DNA from: Pandoraea terrae
GTDB lineage: Bacteria; Pseudomonadota; Gammaproteobacteria; Burkholderiales; Burkholderiaceae
Length of the DNA stretch: 34,163 nucleotides
NCBI RefSeq assembly: GCF_902459695.1
Contig: NZ_CABPRZ010000039.1
Coordinates: 1-34,163, forward strand
Reading direction: 5' to 3'
Below, one piece after another: positions 1 to 6,839 of the stretch. Position 1 is the first letter of the stretch; each line of letters starts with the position of its first letter. The translations under genes and the position numbers were made by a program. Below the pieces are notes generated by a model. The model saw nothing but the letters and a program-made list of their open reading frames with translations. It had not been told where the DNA came from and searched no databases.

Positions 1-1158
1 GGCTTCGAGATCGTGGAGGCGCTGCAGCGCGAAGTGGGCGTGTTCGTGACCAACCGGGCGCAGGAGGCCGATGCGCTCGAGAAGGCGCGCGATGCGCAAG
101 CCGATCCCGCAAAGCGCGCCGCGCTCGATGCACAGTTGGTCGAGGCGCAGAAGTGGGGGCCGGGTGGCGACTACCGGCGAATCGCAACTGCCATCACGGC
201 GGCCGCGGGCGGCAACGTGACGGGCGGTGCGGCCGAGATGACGAAGGCCGCCACGGTCAACTACCTGCAAGGCCTCGGTGCCAAACAGGTCAAGGCGCTG
301 GGCGAGCACCTCGACCCGGCCTCCAAGGCGGCACTGCATGCGATCGTGGGCTGCGCGGGCGGCGCGGCCTCGGGCGGCAACTGCGGCGCTGGCGCGATGG
401 GTTCTGCGGCGGGCTCACTCCTGGGCAACCTGCTGGCGTCAACCGACCAGACCGGCCAGAAGCTCACGCAGCCAGAGCGCGAAGTGCGGGTAAACCTGAT
501 CACGTCGATCGTGGCGGGTGTGGCGGCGGGCGCTGGTGGCGATGTGCCGACGGCGTCGAGCGGGGCAAAGACCGAGGCGGAGAACAATACCGCGGGGATC
601 CTGCTGCCATCTACGCCGCCGCAGTCAGGTGGCGTGCGCCCCCCGTTCACGATTCCCGGGTTCGAGAAGTTCGAGCGGAAAAAGGGCGACAATGTTACTG
701 CTGACCCGATCGCCGAGATCGATCCGACGGCGGGCACGACGACGCCGAACGATGGGCCGACCGTGTTTGATCCGCTGATTCAGCCAATTAAAGACTTGGT
801 TGGTAGCATCAACGATACGATTACGACGGCGGTGACTGGGGAAGGTGATGAGAAGAAATCACCGACATTAGATGGTGGAAAGCAGGGGAAACACATTCCC
901 GGCCATAATAATTTCACCGATGGTCGTAGCGAGCTAACACACTCAAACCCACAACAACTCGTCGAGAAATTTGCCGGTACTGGACAATCCGCCAACGGAA
1001 TTCCAATAGGGCAGGCCGGTTCACGAGAGCGAGTCGATTTCGGCGACGTGATCGGTATTTATGTTGACCCTGTCACCGAGGAAAGGTCGCCGACTACAAA
1101 CGGCATTATTCATTACGGTAAGGATGGCGTACATATCGTACCTGCGAGGCCAAAATGA
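1..1158 (+). CDS. cdiA: CdiA C-terminal region, pretoxin plus type 50 toxin domain (5'-truncated by the window)
   Basis: The frame is open from base 1 and reads into the window, so the N-terminal part lies upstream; 385 residues are visible. Residues 1-190 are the alanine/glycine-rich pretoxin segment with a conserved cysteine pair (GCAGGAASGGNC), ending in TEAENN at about 571-588, a variant of the VENN motif that precedes exchangeable CdiA toxins. A proline/threonine-rich linker follows. The last ~90 residues (about 886-1155) begin KQGKHIPGHNNF, contain VDFGDVIGIYVD and end in IIHYGKDGVHIVPARP. From memory this is the polymorphic toxin type 50 (Ntox50) family, predicted to be an RNase. In CDI the CdiA tip is delivered into a neighbouring cell. 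The stop overlaps the next ATG (ATGA), the usual toxin-immunity coupling. Base composition becomes AT-richer after ~780. Whether this is the main cdiA or another orphan module cannot be seen here. Confidence 0.85.
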   Translation, partial: GFEIVEALQREVGVFVTNRAQEADALEKARDAQADPAKRAALDAQLVEAQKWGPGGDYRRIATAITAAAGGNVTGGAAEMTKAATVNYLQGLGAKQVKALGEHLDPASKAALHAIVGCAGGAASGGNCGAGAMGSAAGSLLGNLLASTDQTGQKLTQPEREVRVNLITSIVAGVAAGAGGDVPTASSGAKTEAENNTAGILLPSTPPQSGGVRPPFTIPGFEKFERKKGDNVTADPIAEIDPTAGTTTPNDGPTVFDPLIQPIKDLVGSINDTITTAVTGEGDEKKSPTLDGGKQGKHIPGHNNFTDGRSELTHSNPQQLVEKFAGTGQSANGIPIGQAGSRERVDFGDVIGIYVDPVTEERSPTTNGIIHYGKDGVHIVPARPK

Positions 1159-1454
1159 AAGAAGATCTGAGAATAAGGTTGATGCTTTCGCTACAAGTAG
1201 CGCTTTTGGGGGCTATTACGCCAAATATTCGCGCAATTACATGTTCGATAAATGAGAAGGGAATTGTGATCCTAGCAATCTTCGATAGTGTGATTAATGA
1301 TGACGATATCGATTCGATGGAATCTGTCGCATCAGAAGTAGCCTCTCACTTCGAAAGCCTTAAGGTGTTTGTGGAATGTAAGCGATTGGATGCTCCAGTG
1401 GATTTTCGGCCGCAAGCACTTGATCTGTGGGTCTATCGCCGGAAGGAAAGTTGA
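1155..1454 (+). CDS. putative immunity protein for the type 50 toxin
   Basis: This encodes 99 residues and its ATG overlaps the toxin stop in ATGA. The protein starts with an amphipathic helix (LRIRLMLSLQVALLGAITPN), followed by alternating strands and an acidic stretch (FDSVINDDDIDSME), and ends in WVYRRKES. I recall a widespread small-protein family of this shape next to polymorphic toxins but cannot name it with certainty. The assignment as an antitoxin therefore rests mainly on position, coupling and small acidic character. It is markedly AT-richer than the pretoxin DNA upstream, which suggests it travelled with the toxin tail. There is no separate promoter, so it is probably translated from the toxin mRNA. 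Confidence 0.7.
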   Translation: MKEDLRIRLMLSLQVALLGAITPNIRAITCSINEKGIVILAIFDSVINDDDIDSMESVASEVASHFESLKVFVECKRLDAPVDFRPQALDLWVYRRKES

Positions 1455-1468
1455 TCAGATTCATTTAA

Positions 1469-1797
1469 TTTCTGTTGCCTTTGGTTGAAGGTCGGGGCGC
1501 GGGAACGCAGATCAGCGTGGTCGCGCCAAGAGCGCAACGAAGCGCTGCATCAGCGCCGGGGTGATCGAAATCGCGGCGTTCCCCTATCTTGTGAAAACCA
1601 AACCGAAGACTCCAGTACAAGGGGGCGGGGGGCTAATGGCGCGTTGGTGCGATATGAAGGGCAGAATATACGAATGGGACTTCCAACACGGGGCGATCGA
1701 AAAGTACACGTCTCGCGGTCAACATCTGGGAGAGTTCGACCACCTAACTGGTGAGCGGTTGAAGCCGGCTGACAGAAACCGGTGGATAGAGCCATGA
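1469..1797 (+). pseudogene. orphan colicin E3-type rRNase domain (CdiA-CT remnant, frameshifted)
   Basis: The frame from the GTG at 1561 encodes 78 residues: KTPVQGGGG linker, then a compact nuclease, then LKPADRNRWIEP. It matches the cytotoxic RNase domain of colicin E3/cloacin, which cuts 16S rRNA at the decoding site. The residues equivalent to E3 Asp510, His513, Glu517 and Arg545 are present as D40, H43, E47 and R74. Upstream, a second frame (1469-1561) reads LPLVEGRGAGTQISVVAP and stops exactly where the toxin frame takes over. One extra G in the GGGG tract at 1558-1561 would join them into one continuous protein. No pretoxin segment, credible start or Shine-Dalgarno precedes it, so this looks like a displaced C-terminal cassette that is not made on its own. 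The stop overlaps the next ATG. Confidence 0.75.
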
Positions 1798-2057
1798 CAG
1801 GAATAGTTCATCGATACTTCATAACTGCCTATTCACCAATCGACGACTCGATGATTGGTGCGGTTTCGATTCCGGACGGCGTGACGATGGAAGGTTTGCG
1901 AACCGTCATAACCCCTGATCCTGATGATCCGATGTTTTATGCATGTTACAGATTGACATTTGAACAAGCCCAACGGCTTTCCCCCCTGCTTTCCCACATG
2001 TCTTTAGAAAGTAAGGAACGCGTACCGGAATTTTTTCTAGAGACGGACGCCGTTTGA
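1794..2057 (+). CDS. putative immunity protein paired with the E3-type rRNase remnant
   Basis: This encodes 87 residues from the ATG that overlaps the rRNase stop (ATGA); an in-frame start 12 bases upstream (1782) would lie inside the toxin reading frame and is less likely. It is an acidic small protein beginning MTGIVHRYFITAYSPIDDSM with DPDDPMFYACYRLT in the middle. It does not look like the classical colicin E3 immunity protein (cloacin immunity family). It does resemble the short proteins annotated DUF7683, by memory only. If so, an E3-like nuclease is here paired with a non-classical antidote. Its AT-rich composition matches the toxin tail. Function as immunity protein is inferred from coupling and size. 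Confidence 0.65.
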   Translation: MTGIVHRYFITAYSPIDDSMIGAVSIPDGVTMEGLRTVITPDPDDPMFYACYRLTFEQAQRLSPLLSHMSLESKERVPEFFLETDAV

Positions 2058-2237
2058 AGCGTGGATAAAGAAACAGTGGTGATTACGCTGCGTGATGCGT
2101 ACGAAAAAAATCGCGCTCCACGCTGCGCTTGGGACGACTCAGTTGATGGCGATAACCGAAACCCACAGCAAGCAAAGGTATCGACCGGTGAATGCCGTCT
2201 GCAAGGCCAAAACCAGCATCGGGGCGAAATTGAGCAA

Positions 2238-2295
2238 GCCAGCAGCGCGTCTGCCGACGCGCTGCTGGCCAAGGCTAGCGGCATAAGGCGCTAGC
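2238..2295. repeat. two adjacent stem-loops upstream of pretoxin copy 2
   Basis: The first is a perfect 14-bp inverted repeat, arms GCCAGCAGCGCGTC (2238-2251) and GACGCGCTGCTGGC (2256-2269), loop TGCC. The second has 7-bp arms GCTAGCG (2274-2280) and CGCTAGC (2289-2295) with an 8-nt loop. No T tract follows either, so an intrinsic terminator is unlikely. They lie in the otherwise gene-free 2058-2329 stretch, 35 bases left of where homology to the other pretoxin copies begins. They could be structural or recombination-associated elements; function unknown. Confidence 0.75.
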
Positions 2296-3691
2296 TGCGT
2301 CGACAACGGTAAACGCGTCAGAGGCAACTGTTGGCAAGATCTTTGACGAGCAGGAGATCCGCGCCGGCTTCGAGATCGTGGAGGTGCTGCAGCGCGAGGT
2401 GGGCGTGTTCGTGACCAACCGGGCGAAGGAGGCGGACGCGCTGGAGAAGGCGCGCGATGCGGAAGCCGATCCGGCCAAGCGGGCCGAGCTTGATCAGCAA
2501 CTTGTCGACGCGCAGAAGTGGGGCCCGGGAGGCGAGTATGGCCGGATCGTGACGGCGATCACGGCAGCGGCAGGCGGCAACGTGACGGGCGGTATGGGCG
2601 ATCTGGTCACCAAAGCGACGATCAACTACATCCAGAGCCTGGGCGTCGAACAGGTCAAGGCGATTGCCGACGGGCTGAAGAGCGAGACGGCGCGGGCGGC
2701 CTTGCAGGGCATCGTGGGATGCGCGGGAGCAGCAGCGTCGGGCGGTGACTGCGGCGCCGGTGCGTTGGGCGGCTCGGCCAGCGTGGTGCTGAACAACCTG
2801 CTGGACAAGGCGGGCGGGAAATCGGGTGAGGACCTGAGTCAGGAGGAAAAGCAGGCGCGCGCGAATCTGGTGACGAGCGTCGTGGCGGGGATTGCCGGCG
2901 CGACAGGCACAGACGTTGCCACGGCAAGTACGGGCGCAAAAATAGAAACAGAAAACAATGCGCTGAACCTTGGCGAATTCAAGTCGCTGATCCAGGAAGC
3001 CCGGGGTTGCGAGAAAACCAATTCGTGCGAATCGGTGCGCGACAGATATCGGAATCTCAGCAGAGAGAATCAGGAAAAAGTCGTGGCCACCTGCGCGACC
3101 GACCCGCAAGCCTGCCAGGGCGAGTTCAGCAATTACCTTGCTGAGCTAGGCGACTTCCGCAAAGCACTCGATGCGGCGGTCGGTGAAAAACTACCCAGCG
3201 AAGTCAAGAACGATCTCGGGATCTATCTGCTGCATTACAACGATGCGGTGGGAGCGGTCAACGAGCCGGAATTTGCGAAGCAGCTACAGGAAAAGTTTGG
3301 GGTCACGCAGGAAGTGGCGCAAACTGCGGCTGCCGTCGCTGCTGCTGCGGCCGCCGGCACAAAGGGACGAGGAAAATACATCCCGAATGCTGGTGCGGTC
3401 AATAATATGGGCGAGTTCATGAAGCAGCCCGGTTTCGGCAGCCAGATCAAGACATCAGTGCGCAAAACGAACTATCAGTATCAAGGGCAAAGCGTATATA
3501 AGGTATCGAATGATTTTGGCGATACGGTTCAGAAGGGTGATTTGGTTTGCCTCGATGGGGCGCATAAGAATCACCTTGAGGTTTTCGATAGCACGGGCAA
3601 CTTCAAGGCTGCGATAAATCTTGATGGGACGCCCAACGACGATAAGACAAAGGCTGGCAAGGCGCAGGGGCGCAAACTCAAGCTGAGGTAA
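2279..3691 (+). CDS. orphan CdiA-CT module 2: VENN-type pretoxin plus CdiA-family (probable tRNase) toxin
   Basis: The frame opens after a stop at 2276-2278 and has no ATG; the first possible start is GTG 2378, with no Shine-Dalgarno, already inside homologous sequence. Homology to copy 3 begins sharply at 2330 with VGKIFDEQEIRAGFEIVE. The pretoxin segment ends in IETENN (about 2942-2959). A cysteine-containing helical segment (CEKTNSCESVRDRYRNLSRE, then CATDPQACQGEF) follows, then an alanine tract. The last ~95 residues contain VQKGDLVCLDGAHKNHLEVFD and AAINLDGTPNDDKT. That KGD...LHKDHLEVFD...LNLDG pattern I recall from CdiA C-terminal tRNase domains; the substrate is inferred. The TAA stop overlaps the immunity ATG (TAATG). 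The absence of a start argues this is a silent reservoir that must recombine into a full cdiA to act. Confidence 0.75.
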   Translation, partial: RHKALAASTTVNASEATVGKIFDEQEIRAGFEIVEVLQREVGVFVTNRAKEADALEKARDAEADPAKRAELDQQLVDAQKWGPGGEYGRIVTAITAAAGGNVTGGMGDLVTKATINYIQSLGVEQVKAIADGLKSETARAALQGIVGCAGAAASGGDCGAGALGGSASVVLNNLLDKAGGKSGEDLSQEEKQARANLVTSVVAGIAGATGTDVATASTGAKIETENNALNLGEFKSLIQEARGCEKTNSCESVRDRYRNLSRENQEKVVATCATDPQACQGEFSNYLAELGDFRKALDAAVGEKLPSEVKNDLGIYLLHYNDAVGAVNEPEFAKQLQEKFGVTQEVAQTAAAVAAAAAAGTKGRGKYIPNAGAVNNMGEFMKQPGFGSQIKTSVRKTNYQYQGQSVYKVSNDFGDTVQKGDLVCLDGAHKNHLEVFDSTGNFKAAINLDGTPNDDKTKAGKAQGRKLKLR

Positions 3692-4077
3692 TGATGGACT
3701 TCGAATTAATTAAACAACGCTTGATCGCTTTGGCGGCAATGCACAACTTAACTGATGTGGATCTGGATTTTTACGATGAAGAACGCGATGAGTTTGATTG
3801 GCATATCAATTGGAAACGAGATCTCAATGAATCGTTTGGCGCCGGCATAGCTCGCTTGCAAGCATCGCTCGATCTCTACGACAAGGGGCTTGCCGCGGGA
3901 GATATGCTGGCAGCCCAGGCGGGGCTACTCCGCGCGGGCATATACGCCCACAACCTGATGAGTTTCTTCGATGCCTTGCGGCATGACCTGAGCAAGGCCG
4001 TCATCGACTCGCGCTTCAACTGGCCGACGTTCCCGGAGGGCTACAAGATTCCGCCGCACTACGGCTACGAGGAGTGA
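3691..4077 (+). CDS. putative CdiI immunity protein for toxin 2
   Basis: This encodes 128 residues starting at the ATG that shares a base with the toxin stop; the second ATG at 3694 is equally possible. It is acidic (DLDFYDEERDEFDWHINW), followed by helices (IARLQASLDLYDKGLAAGD) and an aromatic/proline-rich end (FPEGYKIPPHYGYEE). I know no named family for it, but size, charge and translational coupling to a CdiA-type toxin fit a cognate CdiI that blocks the nuclease in siblings. The first half is AT-richer than the last 120 bases. Confidence 0.7.
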   Translation: MMDFELIKQRLIALAAMHNLTDVDLDFYDEERDEFDWHINWKRDLNESFGAGIARLQASLDLYDKGLAAGDMLAAQAGLLRAGIYAHNLMSFFDALRHDLSKAVIDSRFNWPTFPEGYKIPPHYGYEE

Positions 4078-4082
4078 CAGGA

Positions 4083-4120
4083 GCGGTTCGGCGGCATCCT
4101 TGGGGCCGCTCGCCGAACGC
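4083..4120. repeat. stem-loop abutting the left edge of pretoxin copy 3
   Basis: Perfect 8-bp arms GTTCGGCG (4086-4093) and CGCCGAAC (4111-4118) enclose a 17-nt loop that can pair further; the outer bases add two pairs with one bulge. The hairpin ends at 4120, and sequence shared with copy 2 starts at 4121. Its sequence is unrelated to the hairpins before copy 2, but the placement is comparable. No T tract follows. Confidence 0.6.
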
Positions 4121-4861
4121 GTTGGCAAGATCTTTAACGAGCAGGAGATCCGCGCCGGCTTCGAGATCGTCGAGGCGTTGCAGCGCGAGGTTGGGGCGTT
4201 CGTGAACAACCGGGCGCAGGAGGCGGATGCGCTCGAGACGGCGCGCGACGCGGAAGCCGATCCAGCCAAACGCGCCGCACTTGATCAGCAACTGCCCGAG
4301 GCGCAGAAGTGGGGCCCGGGCGGTGACTACCGGAGGATTGTGAGCGCTATCACGGCCGCTGCGGGCGGCAACGTGACGGGCTCCACCGCCGAGATGGCGA
4401 AGGCCGCCGCGGTCAACTACCTGCAAGGCCTGGGCGCGCAACAGGTCAAGGCGCCGGGAGAGCACCTCGATCCGGCCTCGAAGGCGGCACTGCACGCGAT
4501 CGTGGGCTGCGCGGGTGGCGCGGCCTCGGGCGGCAACTGCGGCGCCGGCGCGCTGGGCTCGGCAGCGGGCTCGCTCCTGGGCAGCTTGTTGGCGTCAAAC
4601 GACAAACCAGGGCAAAAACTCACGCAGCAGGAACGTGAAGCGAGGGTGAGCCTGATCACGTTGATTGTGGCGTGCGTGACGGCGGGCACTGGTGGCGACG
4701 TGGGCACAACATCGACAGGGGCGAAGACAGAGGCGGAAAACAATACAACTGCGATCGTACCGCAGGTCCCTCCGTCGACAGTGACGCAGCCTCGAGGAGG
4801 TTTGGGCGGCAACCATATCGCATGTCGAAGCAGATCTCGCGAAATCAATTTGACCCCGTAG
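4100..4861 (+). pseudogene. orphan CdiA pretoxin module 3, toxin domain lost
   Basis: The frame from TTG 4100 codes for 253 residues, but homology proper starts at 4121 with VGKIFNEQEIRAGFEIVE. The pretoxin segment is complete and closest to copy 1: both run 579 bases from GGCTTCGAG to the EENN codons, here TEAENN at about 4727-4744. After a short PQVPPSTVTQP linker the frame runs 30 more residues (GGLGGNHIACRSRSREINLTP) and stops, with no recognisable toxin. No start with a ribosome-binding site is present. It appears to be a cassette whose toxin was replaced or deleted, leaving the pretoxin as a homology block. Confidence 0.7.
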
Positions 4862-4944
4862 TATGCGTGGTCAAAGCGGTACGCCGATCACCTTTCGATC
4901 GAATCGCCAAAGCGGCAAGTGACTTCATTTGGACGAGCACCGCA

Positions 4945-5055
4945 TCGGAAACCGACAATGTTTGGCGATTTGCAATATGAGAGTATTGAAAGGTAGCTCG
5001 CGCAAACGAACCAACATTTGGGCAAATTCCCATAAATCACGGGAATCGTGACGGT
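4945..5055. repeat. diverged direct repeat, copy A
   Basis: About 110 bases alignable with copy B (5211-5325). Shared blocks in order: GAAACCGA, GCGATT[TC]GCAATA, TCGCGCAAAC, CATTTGGG[CT]AAATTCC, AATCGxGA. The copies are far from identical, with small indels. Translations of both contain similar peptides (ANSHKSRES versus VNSNKSLES), but copy A needs a frameshift and stop codons interrupt it. Whether this was once coding or is an intergenic repeat family is unclear. Confidence 0.6.
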
Positions 5056-5111
5056 GGTGCTCGCAGACATTTGAGTTTGCCTACCTTAGGCTGGCGACTT
5101 CGTAATGAGTT

Positions 5112-5140
5112 GATGACGCCCCTCCAGACGGGGCGTCATC
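5112..5140. repeat. perfect 11-bp hairpin between repeat copies A and B
   Basis: Arms GATGACGCCCC (5112-5122) and GGGGCGTCATC (5130-5140) with loop TCCAGAC. It is GC-rich and stable but has no T tract on either strand. It sits midway between the two diverged repeats in a stretch without a convincing gene (4862-5405). It may terminate transcription weakly or mark a repeat unit. Confidence 0.7.
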
Positions 5141-5210
5141 CTTGATGTCTCCGGTCTTGCACGAAGTTGGCTTGCCGCGTGAAGTTCCATCATTTAAGCA
5201 AACGCGGCAG

Positions 5211-5325
5211 CTCGAAACCGAAAGGTTTTGCGATTCGCAATACCTACGCATTGACCGGGCGGCGTCGCGCAAACTTGGCGTCATTTGGGTAAATTCCAAT
5301 AAGTCACTCGAATCGCGATTACCGC
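5211..5325. repeat. diverged direct repeat, copy B
   Basis: Partner of copy A, in the same orientation and 266 bases downstream. It lies within a longer open frame (5142-5726), but the segment before 5406 has no start signal and is better read as repeat plus 5' leader of the next gene. Confidence 0.6.
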
Positions 5326-5405
5326 GTCCGCGGACACTCGAATTTCCCTATCATGGGACGGTGACCTCGCAATGTAGCGAGGGCGCTCTTTTGATAGGAG
5401 ACCTC

Positions 5406-5726
5406 ATGAGTGCAAAACGGCGTAAAGCGGATTTGACCCAGTGGCTCACGGCAGGCGAACCGGGCGGGCATGACCAACGGTGCTTGCCGCCGCAGTCGGC
5501 GGACTTCGAAGGATTCATCGTCTGGAGCTATACGAACAATCTCTATCTCGGACAGATACTTGACGAAAGCACGGGGCAACCCGCCGACACATTTGTGCCG
5601 CAGTCGATCTTTGCATTGCAATTCAACACCTTCGACGAAGCCAGCGAGAAGGTGTTCAAACTGGACGTGCCAGCGGTGGTTCTATTCGCCGCCGAGTTCA
5701 ATGGAGAGGTATCGGTGATCGGGTGA
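5406..5726 (+). CDS. small hypothetical protein, possibly an orphan immunity protein
   Basis: This encodes 106 residues. The start is the ATG at 5406, preceded at good distance by a clear Shine-Dalgarno (TAGGAG, 5395-5400). Its leader holds a stem-loop (CCTCGC 5365-5370 with GCGAGG 5377-5382) followed by TCTTTT. The protein is acidic and soluble, with FEGFIVWSYTNNLYLGQILD and LDVPAVVLFAAEFNGEVSVIG; I recognise no family. It sits after the toxin-less pretoxin copy 3, where an immunity gene would be expected, so it may be the surviving antidote of a lost toxin. Unlike the other immunity genes here it has its own ribosome-binding site. Confidence 0.6.
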   Translation: MSAKRRKADLTQWLTAGEPGGHDQRCLPPQSADFEGFIVWSYTNNLYLGQILDESTGQPADTFVPQSIFALQFNTFDEASEKVFKLDVPAVVLFAAEFNGEVSVIG

Positions 5727-6044
5727 CGTGTGCCGACCACGCTCCACGCACGCCAGTATGGCAGGCGTGACGAACCCTGCCGCGCAGTGCATCGCGCCGC
5801 AGGGATTCGCGGCCGGCTTCGAGATCAAGGGTGCGCTCATGAGGCGACCGACCACCGCTGGGCGCACTTCCTGATGCATGCCACAGGCTCGACTTGCCTT
5901 GCAAACCGGGGCGCGTTCATATAAGTAGGTCCGTTGGCGGCCCCGGGAGCCAGCAAGCGCGCGAGCAGCCCGACCCGCGACAGGTTTTGGTGCAAAATAC
6001 CGCCAAATACCGCAAATCCTTATCCGCACCGAAGACCGCCTGCA
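5727..6044. other. intergenic stretch with a vestige of the pretoxin left end
   Basis: No convincing gene lies here on either strand. At 5799-5826 the sequence aligns with the conserved pretoxin start (compare 2351-2377): the 15-mer GCCGGCTTCGAGATC is exact and the preceding 13 bases differ only by a substitution and single-base indels. Homology fades after GCGCTC. This looks like an eroded fourth cassette edge. The last 60 bases before trmJ contain two near-direct copies of AAATACCGC; no clear promoter was found. Confidence 0.55.
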
Positions 6045-6839
6045 ATGTCCCTGCCGCTCCACCCCGAAGCCACGCCCGGCGCAGTGCCGAACCTGCTGTT
6101 CGACCGATTTCGTTTCGTGCTGAATGAAACGAGCCACCCGGGCAACGTTGGCTCCGCCGCGCGTGCGATCAAGACGATGGGCTTCGGGCGACTGGTCCTG
6201 GCCGCCCCGAAGGCGGGCGCAGACGTACTGCGCGATCCGGAAGCCGTGGCACTGGCGAGCGGCGCCGACGACGTGCTGGCCGCCGCGCTGGTCGTGCCGG
6301 ATCTCGAATCGGCGCTAAAGGGCGTTAGCTGGGCCGTAGCATTATCGGCGCGCACGCGGGAATACGGGCCGCCCAACGCTGAGCCGCGTGTCAGCGCCGC
6401 ACTCGCCGGACAGCACGCCGCCGCCGGCGAGGCGGTCGCATTCGTGTTCGGCAGCGAACGCACCGGGCTCGCCAACGCTGACGTCGAACGTTGCAATGCG
6501 CTTGTCCATATTCCGGCGAACCCCGCCTACAGCTCTCTCAACCTGTCGCAAGCCGTGCAACTGATCGCCTACGAGGCACGGCTGGCGTGCCTCGACGCCG
6601 AAACCTCCGGCGCAGCCGCCGCCGGACAGGACGCCCTCGCCACGCGCGACGACGTCGAAGGCATGCTTTCGCATCTCGAACGCGCACTCGTCGAGCTCGA
6701 TTTCCTCGATCCCGACAACCCGAAGAAGCTCATGACGCGCCTGCGCCGGCTGTTCGCGAAAAGCCACCTCGAGCGTGAAGAGGTCAATATCCTGCGCGGC
6801 ATCTCGAAGCACATCCTCGAACGGAAAACGCGCCGCTAA
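6045..6839 (+). CDS. trmJ: tRNA (cytidine/uridine-2'-O-)-methyltransferase TrmJ
   Basis: A SPOUT-class methyltransferase that puts a 2'-O-methyl group on position 32 of several tRNAs. The 264 residues compare with about 246 in E. coli. Motif 1 is NETSHPGNVGSAARAIKTMGF. The knot region carries FGSERTGLAN and then IPANPAYSSLNLSQAVQLIAYEAR, the S-adenosylmethionine site. A C-terminal extension (FLDPDNPKKLMTRLRRLFAKSHLEREEVNILRGI) is typical of the TrmJ branch. I chose ATG 6045 (MSLPLHPEATPG) because homology begins just after it; an upstream in-frame start at 5934 would add 37 unlikely residues. It is the first conserved chromosomal gene after the CDI array and is transcribed alone, ahead of a 386-bp gap. 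Confidence 0.93.
   Translation: MSLPLHPEATPGAVPNLLFDRFRFVLNETSHPGNVGSAARAIKTMGFGRLVLAAPKAGADVLRDPEAVALASGADDVLAAALVVPDLESALKGVSWAVALSARTREYGPPNAEPRVSAALAGQHAAAGEAVAFVFGSERTGLANADVERCNALVHIPANPAYSSLNLSQAVQLIAYEARLACLDAETSGAAAAGQDALATRDDVEGMLSHLERALVELDFLDPDNPKKLMTRLRRLFAKSHLEREEVNILRGISKHILERKTRR

Noticed and set aside
2061-2294. 77-codon frame directly after the second immunity gene
   Set aside because: GTG start without a Shine-Dalgarno, composition unlike either neighbour, and its end is made of the hairpin arms; other frames here are equally open.
4822-4980. Small frame beginning MSKQISRNQFDP at the end of module 3
   Set aside because: No ribosome-binding site at proper distance, overlaps the module 3 frame and repeat copy A; could be a toxin remnant but cannot be supported.
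5142-5405. In-frame extension of the 5406 gene upstream
   Set aside because: It covers repeat copy B and a leader hairpin, and the strong Shine-Dalgarno just before 5406 indicates the real start.
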